Positions 54,396-63,898 of a stretch of DNA of 64,000 nt are shown here, piece by piece. This stretch comes from Myxococcales bacterium. Its GTDB lineage: Bacteria > Myxococcota_A > Polyangia > Polyangiales > Polyangiaceae. Numbering within the stretch: position 1 is the stretch's first letter; the number at the start of each line of letters is the position of its first letter. The DNA is taken from contig JADJKB010000013.1 in assembly GCA_016706225.1 (NCBI GenBank), forward strand, positions 124,001 to 188,000, written 5' to 3'. The position numbers were made by a program, and so were the translations under genes. The notes under the pieces are model-generated. The model was given only the letters and a program-made list of their open reading frames with translations. It was not told where the DNA came from and did no database searches.

Positions 54396-57227
54396 ATGAA
54401 AATCAAACTAGCGTTCAACGTGATGTTCATCGCCGGAGTCACGCTGCTGGCGAGCGCGGCGACTCCTGGCTGCAGCGGCGACAGCCGGAAGTTCTCCGAC
54501 TCCACCGGTGCCACGGGCGGAGCGGACGCATCGGTGGGCGGAGGCGGCACGGGCGGCAGCGGCGGAGCGACGGGCGGCGCCTCGGGCAGCGGTGGCGTGT
54601 CCGGCAGCGGTGGCGCGGCGGGTAGCGGTGGCGCGGCCGGCGCATCGGGCAGCGGCGGCGCAGCGGGTAGCGGTGGCGCGGCGGGCAGCGGCGGTACCGC
54701 GGGCAACGACGCCGGCGACGGTGCGGCGGGCTCCGATGGCGGCTCGCTGTGCGGCAACGGCGTGGTCGACTCGGGTGAAACCTGTGACGACGGTGGCACC
54801 AACGATTGCGGCAAGTGCAACAAGGATTGCACTGGCCCGGGCACCGGCTCGGTGTGCGGTGATGGCCTCGTGTGTCCGGACACCGAGAAGTGCGATGACG
54901 GCGGGACGAATGACTGCGGCGCGTGTCTGGCCGACTGCTCCGGTCCCGGTACGGGCTCGACCTGCGGTGACGGTCAGGTCTGTCCCGAGACCGAGAAGTG
55001 TGACGACGGCAACAAGACCGCGTGCGGCTCTTGCGACGCGACCTGTACGGGTCCGGGTACCGGCTCGATCTGCGGCGACAACATCGTGTGTCCCGACACG
55101 GAAAAGTGCGACGACGGGCAGACCAACGACTGCGGAGCCTGTAATGCCAGCTGTTCCGCCGCCGGCACCGGCGTGAGCTGCATCTGCGGCAACGGCAAGA
55201 TCGACCCGGGCGAGACCTGCGACGACGGGGGCTCCAACGACTGCGGGCCCTGTAACGCGACCTGCACGGGCCCCGGCACGGGGTCCAAGTGCGGTGACGG
55301 CACGGTCTGCCCCGAGGTCGAGAAGTGCGACGACGGCTTCACCTCTGCTTGCGGCACTTGCAACGCGACCTGCAGCGGCCCCGGCACGGGCTCGATCTGC
55401 GGGGACGCTCAAGTTTGCCCTGACACCGAGACCTGCGACGACGGCGGCACCAACTCGTGTGGTGCATGCAACAACAACTGCACCGGGCCCGGCACCGGCT
55501 CGAAGTGCGGCGACAGCGTGGTCTGCCCGGACACCGAGAAGTGCGACGACGGCTTCACCACGGCGTGCGGAGCCTGCAACGCCGACTGCAGCGGGGCCGG
55601 CAGCGGTGCTGCGTGTGGTGACGGCGTGCTGTGTACCGACTCCGAGAAGTGCGACGACGGGTTCAAGACGGACTGCGGCGTGTGCAACAAAGATTGCTCG
55701 GGCGCCGGCACCGGCTCGACCTGCGGCGACAACGTGGTGTGTCCGGACTCCGAGAAGTGCGATGACGGGCAGACCAACGATTGCGGAGCCTGCAACGCGA
55801 AGTGCTCGGGTGCGGGCACCGGAGTCAGCTGCATCTGTGGCAACGGAGTGATCGACGCCCTCGAGACCTGCGACGACGGTGGCACCGACGACTGCGGACC
55901 GTGCAATGCCACCTGCACCGGACCGGGCAAGGGCTCGGTCTGCGGCGACGGGGTGGTCTGCCCGGAGACCGAGAAGTGCGACGACAAGAACACCACGGCT
56001 TGCGGCGCTTGCAACGCCACCTGCAGCGGTCCGGGCACGGGCTCGGTATGTGGCGACGGCCAACTCTGCCCCGACACCGAAGCGTGTGACGACGGCGGGA
56101 CCAACGACTGCGGACCCTGCAACTCGAAGTGCACTGGCGCGGGCACCGGCTCGAAGTGCGGTGACAAGGTGGTCTGCCCGGACACCGAGGTGTGCGACGA
56201 CGGGTACAACACCGCCTGCGGCGCGTGTAACGCGACCTGCACGGCCAACGGCAGCGGTTCGTACTGCGGCGATGGCTCGCTCTGCCCCGACACCGAGATC
56301 TGCGACGACGGCTTCGTCGACAGCTGCGGTGCGTGCAACGCGACCTGCACGGGTGCCGGTACGGGGCAGGCCGCAAGCGTCTGCAACCGCGGCTGCGCCG
56401 ATGGCACGCCGGAGAACGGCTACATGGGTGGCATGGTTGGTTGCGGGGGGACGCTCGACTTCAGCAGCCGGGCCAAGGCCTGCGCCGGAGGCTACGTCGC
56501 CTGCTCCTCGGCCCAGTGGAACAACCAACACGGCGAAGCCGGAGCGTCGCACCACTACTGGACGAACAACCATCTGAACTACGACAACGGGCCAAACTTC
56601 GCTTGCGTGGTCACGACCAAAACGACCGCGAACCTGTGCACGACGGCGCCGGCCCACGTCTGCCACAGCGTCAAATCCGGCACGAGCGTCGACCCCTTGG
56701 GTAACAAGTGTGACAACTACGGTTGTGGCTACGGCAACGCGACGGACAACGACTACCTGGGCGGGTGCAACAACACCACCGCCGGAACCCTGTGCTGCCC
56801 GGTCATCACCTGCGCCGATAACACCGTCGAGCAGGCCTTCATCGACGGCATGATCGGCTGCTCGGGGCAGGTCACCTTCGACCAGCGGGCCACCCTCTGC
56901 GGCGCGGGTAGCCACGTCTGCACTGGTGCCGAGTGGGTCGCAAGGTTCGGGGCCCAGGCGCCGACCTACCACTACTGGACCAATGACAACCTGAAGTGGA
57001 GCGGGGCGAACCAGAGCTGCACGGCGTCGACGACAGTTGGCGCTGACTGTGGAGCCACCACGCCGATGCGGATCTGCGCGCCGACCAACAACGGTGGCGT
57101 GGCCTACGACCCCCTGAACAACGCCTGCAACTGGACCAACTGCGGGCTCGATTCGGCAGCCCCGAACGAGTTCTTCGGCGGCTGCGCCGGCAACACGACC
57201 GCCGGCACGCTCTGCTGCCACAACTGA
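54396..57227 (+). CDS. Giant secreted protein with 15 Myxococcus-type cysteine-rich repeats
   Basis: A 943-residue protein from ATG 54396. The N-terminus is a lipoprotein-like signal (FIAGVTLLASAATPGC). A Gly/Ser/Ala linker of about 90 residues (GGSGGATGGASGSGGVSGSG) leads to 15 units of about 36 residues with the pattern CGDGxVCPDTEKCDDG, TNDCGACNATCTGPGTGS; each has six to seven cysteines and resembles the myxobacterial DUF4215/disulfide repeat. Units 1, 5 and 11 are variants without VCP (CGNGxID, ETCDDGG), giving a higher-order period. The last 290 residues are two copies of another Cys-rich module (HHYWTNNHLNYDNG and YHYWTNDNLKWSG). It is probably a disulfide-rigid surface or matrix protein. 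A hairpin terminator follows. Confidence 0.88.
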   Translation: MKIKLAFNVMFIAGVTLLASAATPGCSGDSRKFSDSTGATGGADASVGGGGTGGSGGATGGASGSGGVSGSGGAAGSGGAAGASGSGGAAGSGGAAGSGGTAGNDAGDGAAGSDGGSLCGNGVVDSGETCDDGGTNDCGKCNKDCTGPGTGSVCGDGLVCPDTEKCDDGGTNDCGACLADCSGPGTGSTCGDGQVCPETEKCDDGNKTACGSCDATCTGPGTGSICGDNIVCPDTEKCDDGQTNDCGACNASCSAAGTGVSCICGNGKIDPGETCDDGGSNDCGPCNATCTGPGTGSKCGDGTVCPEVEKCDDGFTSACGTCNATCSGPGTGSICGDAQVCPDTETCDDGGTNSCGACNNNCTGPGTGSKCGDSVVCPDTEKCDDGFTTACGACNADCSGAGSGAACGDGVLCTDSEKCDDGFKTDCGVCNKDCSGAGTGSTCGDNVVCPDSEKCDDGQTNDCGACNAKCSGAGTGVSCICGNGVIDALETCDDGGTDDCGPCNATCTGPGKGSVCGDGVVCPETEKCDDKNTTACGACNATCSGPGTGSVCGDGQLCPDTEACDDGGTNDCGPCNSKCTGAGTGSKCGDKVVCPDTEVCDDGYNTACGACNATCTANGSGSYCGDGSLCPDTEICDDGFVDSCGACNATCTGAGTGQAASVCNRGCADGTPENGYMGGMVGCGGTLDFSSRAKACAGGYVACSSAQWNNQHGEAGASHHYWTNNHLNYDNGPNFACVVTTKTTANLCTTAPAHVCHSVKSGTSVDPLGNKCDNYGCGYGNATDNDYLGGCNNTTAGTLCCPVITCADNTVEQAFIDGMIGCSGQVTFDQRATLCGAGSHVCTGAEWVARFGAQAPTYHYWTNDNLKWSGANQSCTASTTVGADCGATTPMRICAPTNNGGVAYDPLNNACNWTNCGLDSAAPNEFFGGCAGNTTAGTLCCHN

Positions 57228-57242
57228 GCTGGCTTCGAGGAG

Positions 57243-57270
57243 GGGCGGCCGCACGTCGGGTGCGCCGCCC
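57243..57270 (+). terminator. Hairpin after the cysteine-rich repeat gene
   Basis: A strong stem (GGGCGG + CGCAC with GTGCG + CCGCCC, 11 pairs, one bulged C, loop GTCGG) begins 15 bp after the stop. There is no T-run, so it may act as a terminator with Rho or as an RNA-stabilising end. Confidence 0.45.
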
Positions 57271-57468
57271 GGACTGCCCAGCCGGGACCGGCGGCGGAAG
57301 CGTCGCGTGGCGTTCGCGGGAAGACAGAGCGTCGGCGACACGCTCTAGAGCGCCGAACAGGTTGAACGTCGTTTGTTTTCCGGGACTTGCAAGGTGTTCG
57401 GCGCTCGCGCGCGGAGCGCGCACGGCCGAAGGGCCGGGGGTTTGGGGCGCAGCCCCAACGTAAAGGTC

Positions 57469-57505
57469 CTAGAACACGAGCAGCGCAAGCTGATCGGTGT
57501 TCTAG
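57469..57505 (-). terminator. Inverted repeat overlapping the TonB-like stop codon
   Basis: CTAGAACAC (57469-57477) and GTGTTCTAG (57497-57505) can form a nine-pair stem with a 19-base loop. It covers the TAG stop of the minus-strand gene. No T-run follows. Between it and the previous hairpin there is only GC-rich sequence with two small palindromes (TTGGGGC/GCCCCAA at 57442-57458). Confidence 0.35.
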
Positions 57506-58431
57506 AGCAGCGTCTCGTTCAGCACACGGGCGGACACGACGCGGCTTGCGCGAGCGCCGATGTCCGCGACGTCGAACTCGGCGCCGGGGCCCTTGGCGCG
57601 CACGCTGTCGCCGGGTCGCGAGCCGCTCGGGAGCTGCACCTTGGCCTCGACGCGGATGCTGACTCGAAGACCCCGAGCGCCCCGAGGGACACGCAGCCGC
57701 CGCGTCGCGAGCGCACGGGTCAGCGCAGCTCGAACTCGGGTCCACGACGCTCCGCCGCGGGCTTCACTCAGCGTCACTGCTTGCACCTTGCCGTCCGCGT
57801 CCGTGTCCACGACGAAGGTCGCGGTCCCCTCGGCAGGCCCGAGAGAAATTGCGGCGCTGCGGGCGTGCGTGGCAATCAGACCGCCGCGGGCTAGGCCTCT
57901 CTCGCGGTCCCGAGCCTCGAGCTCCGCACCGAGCCCCCCTGCGGTCTCCGCACCGCTCTTCCAGCCCTGCGTGCGCGGGCGATCGGGGAGCGCGGGGCGC
58001 ATCCACAGGCCCCCCAAGCCGAGCTCGAGGGGCCGCGCGGCCCTGGGGTTTGGCTCGCCGGAGGTGTCCGTCGTCTGCGCGACCGCGGGGCCCTCGCCGC
58101 TCGATGACCCAGCATCGCCAGCGCTCGACCGCGAGCTCAGCGCGACCTGAGGCGAGCCGGCCGTCCGCGGTACGTCGGCAGTCTCCGGCACTCGAAGGGG
58201 CGCGGCCGTCACCGTGGGTCGGGGCAGCGCGGGGGATGCTTCCGGGGTCGGCTCGAAGGACAGCTCGTAGACCACCGGTGCGGGCGGCGCGGGCGGTAGC
58301 GGTCCGGGTGGGGCCGACCGGACCGCAACCGCCACCAGCGTGTGGAGCCCCGCCGCGAGGGCAAGGCAGGTCGTGAGCGGGCGGTCCATCGGCAGCTTCG
58401 TCTTGGTTGCGCCGGCGACCGCGCGGATCAT
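57502..58431 (-). CDS. TonB-like energy transducer or TonB-fold protein
   Basis: A 309-residue protein whose ATG overlaps the upstream stop (ATGA). One N-terminal helix (LTTCLALAAGLHTLVAVAV) anchors it in the inner membrane; about 110 Pro/Ala/Ser residues span the periplasm; the C-terminus (GTATFVVDTDADGKVQAVTL, RVRAALTRALATRRLRVP) resembles the TonB beta-alpha-beta domain, though the usual YP motif is absent. It therefore may transmit energy to an outer-membrane receptor or may only share the fold. No exbB/exbD or receptor gene is in the window. It follows the zincin-TPR gene in the lon run. Confidence 0.6.
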   Translation of the reverse strand: MIRAVAGATKTKLPMDRPLTTCLALAAGLHTLVAVAVRSAPPGPLPPAPPAPVVYELSFEPTPEASPALPRPTVTAAPLRVPETADVPRTAGSPQVALSSRSSAGDAGSSSGEGPAVAQTTDTSGEPNPRAARPLELGLGGLWMRPALPDRPRTQGWKSGAETAGGLGAELEARDRERGLARGGLIATHARSAAISLGPAEGTATFVVDTDADGKVQAVTLSEARGGASWTRVRAALTRALATRRLRVPRGARGLRVSIRVEAKVQLPSGSRPGDSVRAKGPGAEFDVADIGARASRVVSARVLNETLL

Positions 58432-60701
58432 TGGGCGCCGCAGCGCCGCGCCAAGCGCCCGAGACCCTCGCGGGCGGTGGGTGCAATCCCTGGGAGAGCC
58501 CGATACCGCGCCAGCGCCTCCCGCGCCCGAGCGCGGTCCTCCAGCACACAGGCGACCATCAGGCGCATGCGCAGCGCCTCCGCCTCGACCCGCGGCAACG
58601 TGAGCTTCTTCGACAGCGCGGCGTCCAGGCGTCGCGCTGCTTCGGGGTAACGGCCACCCTGATAGAAGTTTCGTCCGAGCAGATACTCCGGCAGGCCGTT
58701 GTCTGGCTCGGCCACCGCCCACTCACCGAGGCGCGCCGCCGCTTCGCCGAAGTCGCGACCGAAGCGCAGATCTCCGACCAGGAGCGCGGCGATCGCAGCG
58801 CGGCCCCGCTCACTCATGGCAAGGGCCTTCACATCGAGCGTTCGCAGGTGGTCCTCGTCGGCGACCGAGCGCTCGATGCGCCGGTAGCGTTCGGCTGCCG
58901 CGGGCGCGTCTCCAGCCTGCAGATCGAGATCGGCGATCGACTCGTCGGCGGTCATGCGGAGCACGCTGTGCAGCTTCTCGTCGTTCGCCAGCTCGGCAAA
59001 ACGACGACGTGCGTCGCTCAGGTCCCCTGCCCGTGCGGAGCAGCTGCCGAGCCCGACGCGCGCGCCGAAGTGTGCGGGGTCCAGCGAGAGCACGCGTTCG
59101 AAGCGTTCGCGCGCCCCGGTCACGTCCCCTTGCCCGAGGTGCCCATGCGCCTCGCCGAATACGCTGTCCACGACGTGCGGGCACTTGCGTCCAAAGATGG
59201 CGGGGCGATCGAAGCGCGCTCGCGCTGCCTCGCGGGCGGGGCCCGACAGCTCGAGCCCCGCGAGGGACGCCTGCCAGTCTCGCTCGAGTGCGCCGAGATC
59301 CCTGCCGCCGGTCACCGCTTCGAGGGGTTCTCCCGCATACCAGCGACGGACCGCCGACGCGCCGTGGGCCTGCCTCAGCCACTCGACGAACGCGCCGGCA
59401 ACCGTGTACGCCTTGCTGCTGTTCTCCCCCAGGAAGCTCAGCCGAAATACCGAGGCCAGGGGGGGCAAGAGCCCGAGATCTTGCATGGCACGCGACCACT
59501 CTTGCAGCGACAGCTCCGGATCGTCCGAAGGCGTCGCGGCGGTGGCCACGCCTTCGATACGACCGGGGTCCGGGATCCAACCGCCGGCAGGGCCGCTGAC
59601 CAGAAACGGTCCGGCGCCAAACCCGCCAGCGATCACGTGCGCGAGCTCGTGTCCCAGCACCGGGTGCGGGTAACGCGCGAACTGCAGGTAGATCTCTCGG
59701 CGCCAGGGCTTGGCAATGTAGGTGCTCGCCGCGCCCATCAAGCGGCCCTTTTGCTCCTCCGACTCGAACAAGAGCACGCTGATTCGGTCGGGGCCGCGCG
59801 CCTCGAACCAGGCTTCGATCTCCCTGACCTGTGCGTCACAGTCCCGACCGAGCACGGCGGCCTCGCGCTCGGGGATGCTGGGCGCGTAGATGATCTCACA
59901 GCGCTCGGTCGTGAGGGAGCGCTCGAGCTGGAGGCGAATGCTGCGCGCGGTGCTCCAGTGTCCGAGTGTGGGTCCCGAGAGTGAGATGAAGATCGACCCC
60001 GCGAGGGCGGCGACTCCCGCCAACGCGAGTCCCGGTCGCCCACGCCCGACGAGTCGGACGCGGGCCTCGTCCGCGTCGAGATGGAAGAACAACGCAGCGG
60101 CGGAGAGCAGCGAGAACAACGAGCCGAGGCGATAGCTCTCGAGGCGGTCGACGGGCTCGATCACGGTGTCGTAGAGCGGTCCGGCGAAAAAACCGAAGAA
60201 CGGGTCGAAGGCAAAGACCATCGGGCTCGACCAGAAACGCCAGAGACTGATGCCAATGCTGGCGATGGGTGCGCCCAAACTGAGGCTGAGCGCACAGAGC
60301 AGGCGGCTCTGCCGCCGTGATACCTGGCGCGCGAACAACCCGGCCGCCGCCCCCCAGGCACCGCCAACCAACGTGCCGACCCCGGGCCCGAGGGCAAACA
60401 CCGCGACGCCTCCGGGCAGATCACAGAACCCCACCCGGACGCCGTGCAGAACACTGAGCACGAGCCCGAGCCCCGCCAGCAAGAGCCCGGTGACCAGACC
60501 GCGACTGAAGGCTTCGAACGGAGCGCTGCGCGTCCCGGACACCTCGAGCGCCGTCGCGACGGCAGCGGTGCTCGGCAGGACGACGCCGGCTAGCAGCGCG
60601 GCCTCGTACCCCGGGCCGCCGAACAGGGGCAACCAGCCGCTCAGCAGGCACACGCCGCCGCCGACGCCGAGAGCGACGACGCGCGCTTTGGACTTGTGCA
60701 C
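58428..60701 (-). CDS. Multi-pass membrane protein with zincin (HExxH) and TPR regions
   Basis: A 757-residue protein. About seven to eight helices fill residues 1-260. A gluzincin-like domain follows with VLGHELAHVIAGG (His351, Glu352, His355) and a possible distal Glu in RIEGVATAATPSDDPELSLQ. Residues about 530-740 are TPR-like (ARERFERVLSLDPAHFGARV, LPEYLLGRNFYQGGRYPEAA). This is the make-up of a membrane metallopeptidase with a protein-binding tail; the substrate is unknown. It starts 32 bp after lon on the same strand and overlaps the TonB-like gene by four bases, so the three probably share a transcript. Confidence 0.72.
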   Translation of the reverse strand: MHKSKARVVALGVGGGVCLLSGWLPLFGGPGYEAALLAGVVLPSTAAVATALEVSGTRSAPFEAFSRGLVTGLLLAGLGLVLSVLHGVRVGFCDLPGGVAVFALGPGVGTLVGGAWGAAAGLFARQVSRRQSRLLCALSLSLGAPIASIGISLWRFWSSPMVFAFDPFFGFFAGPLYDTVIEPVDRLESYRLGSLFSLLSAAALFFHLDADEARVRLVGRGRPGLALAGVAALAGSIFISLSGPTLGHWSTARSIRLQLERSLTTERCEIIYAPSIPEREAAVLGRDCDAQVREIEAWFEARGPDRISVLLFESEEQKGRLMGAASTYIAKPWRREIYLQFARYPHPVLGHELAHVIAGGFGAGPFLVSGPAGGWIPDPGRIEGVATAATPSDDPELSLQEWSRAMQDLGLLPPLASVFRLSFLGENSSKAYTVAGAFVEWLRQAHGASAVRRWYAGEPLEAVTGGRDLGALERDWQASLAGLELSGPAREAARARFDRPAIFGRKCPHVVDSVFGEAHGHLGQGDVTGARERFERVLSLDPAHFGARVGLGSCSARAGDLSDARRRFAELANDEKLHSVLRMTADESIADLDLQAGDAPAAAERYRRIERSVADEDHLRTLDVKALAMSERGRAAIAALLVGDLRFGRDFGEAAARLGEWAVAEPDNGLPEYLLGRNFYQGGRYPEAARRLDAALSKKLTLPRVEAEALRMRLMVACVLEDRARAREALARYRALPGIAPTAREGLGRLARRCGAQ

Positions 60702-60733
60702 GTCGACCCCCGTGCGCGAAACGGGCTCGCGGC

Positions 60734-63142
60734 TCAGGGCCTCGCCTCGCCGCTATCCGCCGGCGGGATCGAACGATCGGAGAGCGGGCCTCGCTCCTCC
60801 GGGGGGGCGAGCACCAGCGCCAGGACCTCGTCCACGCGGTGCACGAAGTGGATCTGGAGATCACTCTTGATCTCGTCGGGGACCTCTTCCATGTCGCGCT
60901 CGTTCTTGGCGGGCAACACCAGCGAGCGCATGCCCGCGCGGTGCGCGGCGAGCACGGTCGACTTGATGCCGGAGACGGGAAGAATGCTGCCGCGCAGTGT
61001 GAGCTCGCCGCTCATGGCGACGTCGGGTTTCACCGGCACGTCCAGCAAGAGCGACGCCACCGCCACGAAGATCGGGACGCCGGCGCTGGCCCCATCGCGG
61101 GAGGAGGCGGCCCGGGGCAGGTGCACGTGGAGATCGATCGTCTTCAAGAACTCCGGGTCGAGCTTCAAGAGCTCCGCCTTCGAGCGCACGAACGACAGCG
61201 CGGTCGCCGCGGCCTCTTTCATCACCGCCCGCAGCCCGCCGGTGACCGTGATCTCACCCTTGCCCGGCATGCGCGTGACCTCGACCAACAGCAGCTCACC
61301 GCCGCTCGCGGTGACCGCGAGCCCCGTTGCGGCTCCCGGCGCCAGGCGGCGTTCGGCGATCTCGGGATCGTACTTGTGCGCACCCAGCACCGTCTCGACC
61401 CACTCGCGGTTGACGTCGACGTTCTCGACGGGACGTCCCTCGGCCAGGCGCACCGCCGCGTCCCGGCAGACCGCGGCGATCTCGCGCTCGAGGCCCCGGA
61501 CTCCGGCCTCGCGGGTGTAAAAATCGACGATCGTCTCGACGCCCTCTCGGCTGAACGCCAGGGTCTCCGGCTTCAGGGCGTGTTCCTTGAGCTGCTTCGG
61601 GACCAGGAATTTCTCGGCGATTGCCCGCTTCTCACTGCGTGTATAGCCCGGAACCTCGATCACCTCCATGCGGTCACGGAGCGCCGCGGGAATGTTGTCG
61701 AAGTAGTTCGCCGTCGCCAGGAACATGACCTCGGAGAGGTCGAAGGCCACGTCGATGTAGTGGTCGACGAAGGTGTTGTTCTGTTCCGGATCGAGTACCT
61801 CGAGCAGGGCCGCGGCTGGATCGCCGCGCATGTCGACGCCCATCTTGTCGACCTCGTCGAGCACCAGGACCGGGTTGCGGGTGCCCGCCTTCTTCAGGGC
61901 CTGAATGATGCGTCCGGGGAGCGCTCCGACGTAGGTGCGGCGATGTCCACGCACCTCGGCTTCGTCACGCACGCCGCCCAGGGCGATGCGCCCGTAGCGC
62001 CGTCCCATGGCCCGGGCGATGGAGCGGCCAAGGCTGGTCTTGCCGACACCAGGTGGGCCGACGAACAGCAAGATCGGCCCCTTCTTGTCCCGGCGCAGCT
62101 GCCGAATGGCGGAGAACTCGACGACGCGTTTCTTGACGCGGTCGAGCCCGAAGTGATCCTCGTCGAGGCAGCGGCGCACCTCGCGCACGTCGAAGCGGTC
62201 GCTGGTGGTGCGATTCCAGGGCAAGTCCGCCAGCCACTCGACGTAGGTCCGGGTGACCTGGAATTCGGCCCCTTGCGGCTGCATGCCGGAAAGGCGTGAG
62301 AGCTGTTTGCGCGCGACTTTGTCGGCCTCCGGCGGCAGCTCCGCCCGCGCGACTCGCTCCCGCAGCTCGTCGATTTCGTCGTCGTCGCCCGCCTCGCCGA
62401 GCTCTTCGCGGATGGTGCGCATCTGCTGCCTCAGCACCAGATCGCGCTGCGAGCGGCTCAGCTCTTCCTGCACCATCGCGGTGATCTCACCCTTGACCCG
62501 CAGCACGTCGAGGTGGCGCTCCACGACGCCGAGCACGATCTCGATGCGGCGCCGCACGTCGACGGCCTCCAGCACCCGCTGCCGGAAGCTGATCTCCGCC
62601 TGGTCCTCCGGCAGGTTCGACGCGATCAGATCGGCGAGCGCACCGGCGTCCTTCACGTTGTCGAGGATGCCGGCCGTCTCCTTGGGCAAATTGGGCAAGA
62701 GCGCGAGCATGCGGCGGGTGGCGTCGCGCAGGCGGTTCGGAAGCTCACCGAGCGTGGCCTCGTCCGCATTCTCGTCGCCCAGCCGCACGATGTCGGCGCG
62801 CATGTAGGGCTCGAGCCCCAAGCTCTGATCGACCCGGAAGCGCCCGATGCCGTTCAGGACCACGCTGTAGTTGTTGGGCCCCAGCCGGATGACCTTCACC
62901 AGCCGCGCCAGGGTGCCGACCTCGTACAGATCTTCGAAGCCGGGCTCCACGGTGTCCGCGTCCCGCTGGGTGAGCACACCGACCAGGGCGCTCTCCCTGC
63001 CGACGAGCTCTTCGACCAGGCGGACGCTGCGCGGCCGGCCGACGTTGATGGGAACCACCGACATCGGGAACAGGACCGAGTTGCGCAGTGGAACCACCGC
63101 GATGCGCTCGGTACCCTGGGGCTGCGGCGGGACGGGCGCCAT
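60734..63142 (-). CDS. lon: ATP-dependent Lon protease
   Basis: An 802-residue Lon from ATG 63142 (MAPVPPQPQGTERIAVVPLR). The N-terminal substrate domain, AAA+ domain (Walker A FVGPPGVGKTSLGRSIARAM, Walker B NPVLVLDEVDKMG) and protease domain are complete. The Ser-Lys dyad is Ser686 in RDGASAGVPIF and Lys727 in SGIKSTVLAAHRAG, matching E. coli Ser679 and Lys722. It degrades misfolded and regulatory proteins; in myxobacteria Lon homologues also control development. It heads the lon, zincin-TPR, TonB-like run. Confidence 0.95.
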   Translation of the reverse strand: MAPVPPQPQGTERIAVVPLRNSVLFPMSVVPINVGRPRSVRLVEELVGRESALVGVLTQRDADTVEPGFEDLYEVGTLARLVKVIRLGPNNYSVVLNGIGRFRVDQSLGLEPYMRADIVRLGDENADEATLGELPNRLRDATRRMLALLPNLPKETAGILDNVKDAGALADLIASNLPEDQAEISFRQRVLEAVDVRRRIEIVLGVVERHLDVLRVKGEITAMVQEELSRSQRDLVLRQQMRTIREELGEAGDDDEIDELRERVARAELPPEADKVARKQLSRLSGMQPQGAEFQVTRTYVEWLADLPWNRTTSDRFDVREVRRCLDEDHFGLDRVKKRVVEFSAIRQLRRDKKGPILLFVGPPGVGKTSLGRSIARAMGRRYGRIALGGVRDEAEVRGHRRTYVGALPGRIIQALKKAGTRNPVLVLDEVDKMGVDMRGDPAAALLEVLDPEQNNTFVDHYIDVAFDLSEVMFLATANYFDNIPAALRDRMEVIEVPGYTRSEKRAIAEKFLVPKQLKEHALKPETLAFSREGVETIVDFYTREAGVRGLEREIAAVCRDAAVRLAEGRPVENVDVNREWVETVLGAHKYDPEIAERRLAPGAATGLAVTASGGELLLVEVTRMPGKGEITVTGGLRAVMKEAAATALSFVRSKAELLKLDPEFLKTIDLHVHLPRAASSRDGASAGVPIFVAVASLLLDVPVKPDVAMSGELTLRGSILPVSGIKSTVLAAHRAGMRSLVLPAKNERDMEEVPDEIKSDLQIHFVHRVDEVLALVLAPPEERGPLSDRSIPPADSGEARP

Positions 63143-63217
63143 ACCCCGCACACTAGTACGCCTCGGGGGCTAGTCCAGCTCGCTGACGTGCGGCCCGGCC
63201 TGTGGTATCCCCGCGGC

Positions 63218-63898
63218 GTGTCCGTCAGCGCCATCCGCCGCATGGGCCTGCTCGCCTCCGCCTCGCTGCTCGCATGGGGCTGTGCGTCGCAGCGCCCCGC
63301 CCAGGGACCCAAAGAGACACTCGACGCCTACGCCCGCGCGCTCTCCGCGGGACACATCGACGAGGCCTACTCGCTGCTCAGCGGCGAGGCGAAAAAGCAG
63401 CTTCCGTTCGAGGCGTTCGCCCGCATGGTGAAGGAGAACCCCGAAGAGGTGAAGGACATCGCCTCGGCCCTCGGGCGGCCATCGGGGCCACCGCTGGTCA
63501 CCGCCACCGTGACGGCGCCGAACGGCGAGTCGTTGCTCTTGGTGTACGAGTCGGGAAGCTGGCGCGTGGATGGTTCCGCCATCGATCTCTACAGCCAGGC
63601 CTCGCCCGAGGCGGCCGTCCGCGCGTTCATCCGCGCCTTCGAGAACCGACGCTGGGACGTGCTCTTGCGCTTCGTCCCCGACGGCAAGAAGGAGGGGCTC
63701 GACGCCGCCAAGCTGAAGAAGGCGTGGGAAGGTGAGCAGAAGGACGAGCTCTTGCGCCTCACTCAGGCGCTCGGAGCCGCGCTGCCGACGGCCAAGTTCG
63801 AGCGCATCGGCGAACGGGCCACGATGTCCTACGGAGCCGGCGGCACGGTCGAGCTGTTGCGCGAGCACGGCGCGTGGAAGATCGAGGAATTCCGGTGA
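63218..63898 (+). CDS. Lipoprotein, unknown function
   Basis: A 226-residue protein from GTG 63218; ATG 63242 is also possible and still leaves the lipoprotein signal (LLASASLLAWGC, lipobox AWGC). The mature protein is built from two similar alpha+beta units that look like NTF2/DUF4878-type domains: KETLDAYARALSAGHIDEAY, PNGESLLLVYESGSWRVDGS, and EAAVRAFIRAFENRRWDVLL with TVELLREHGAWKIEEF. Such lipoproteins are common but uncharacterised. The stop overlaps hisB by four bases (GTGA), although no histidine role is implied. Confidence 0.78.
   Translation: MSVSAIRRMGLLASASLLAWGCASQRPAQGPKETLDAYARALSAGHIDEAYSLLSGEAKKQLPFEAFARMVKENPEEVKDIASALGRPSGPPLVTATVTAPNGESLLLVYESGSWRVDGSAIDLYSQASPEAAVRAFIRAFENRRWDVLLRFVPDGKKEGLDAAKLKKAWEGEQKDELLRLTQALGAALPTAKFERIGERATMSYGAGGTVELLREHGAWKIEEFR

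Noticed and set aside
54408..57341. 977-codon minus-strand open frame across the cysteine-rich gene
   Set aside because: Antisense to a highly repetitive GC-rich gene; its product is a low-complexity Ala/Val/Gly string without domains.
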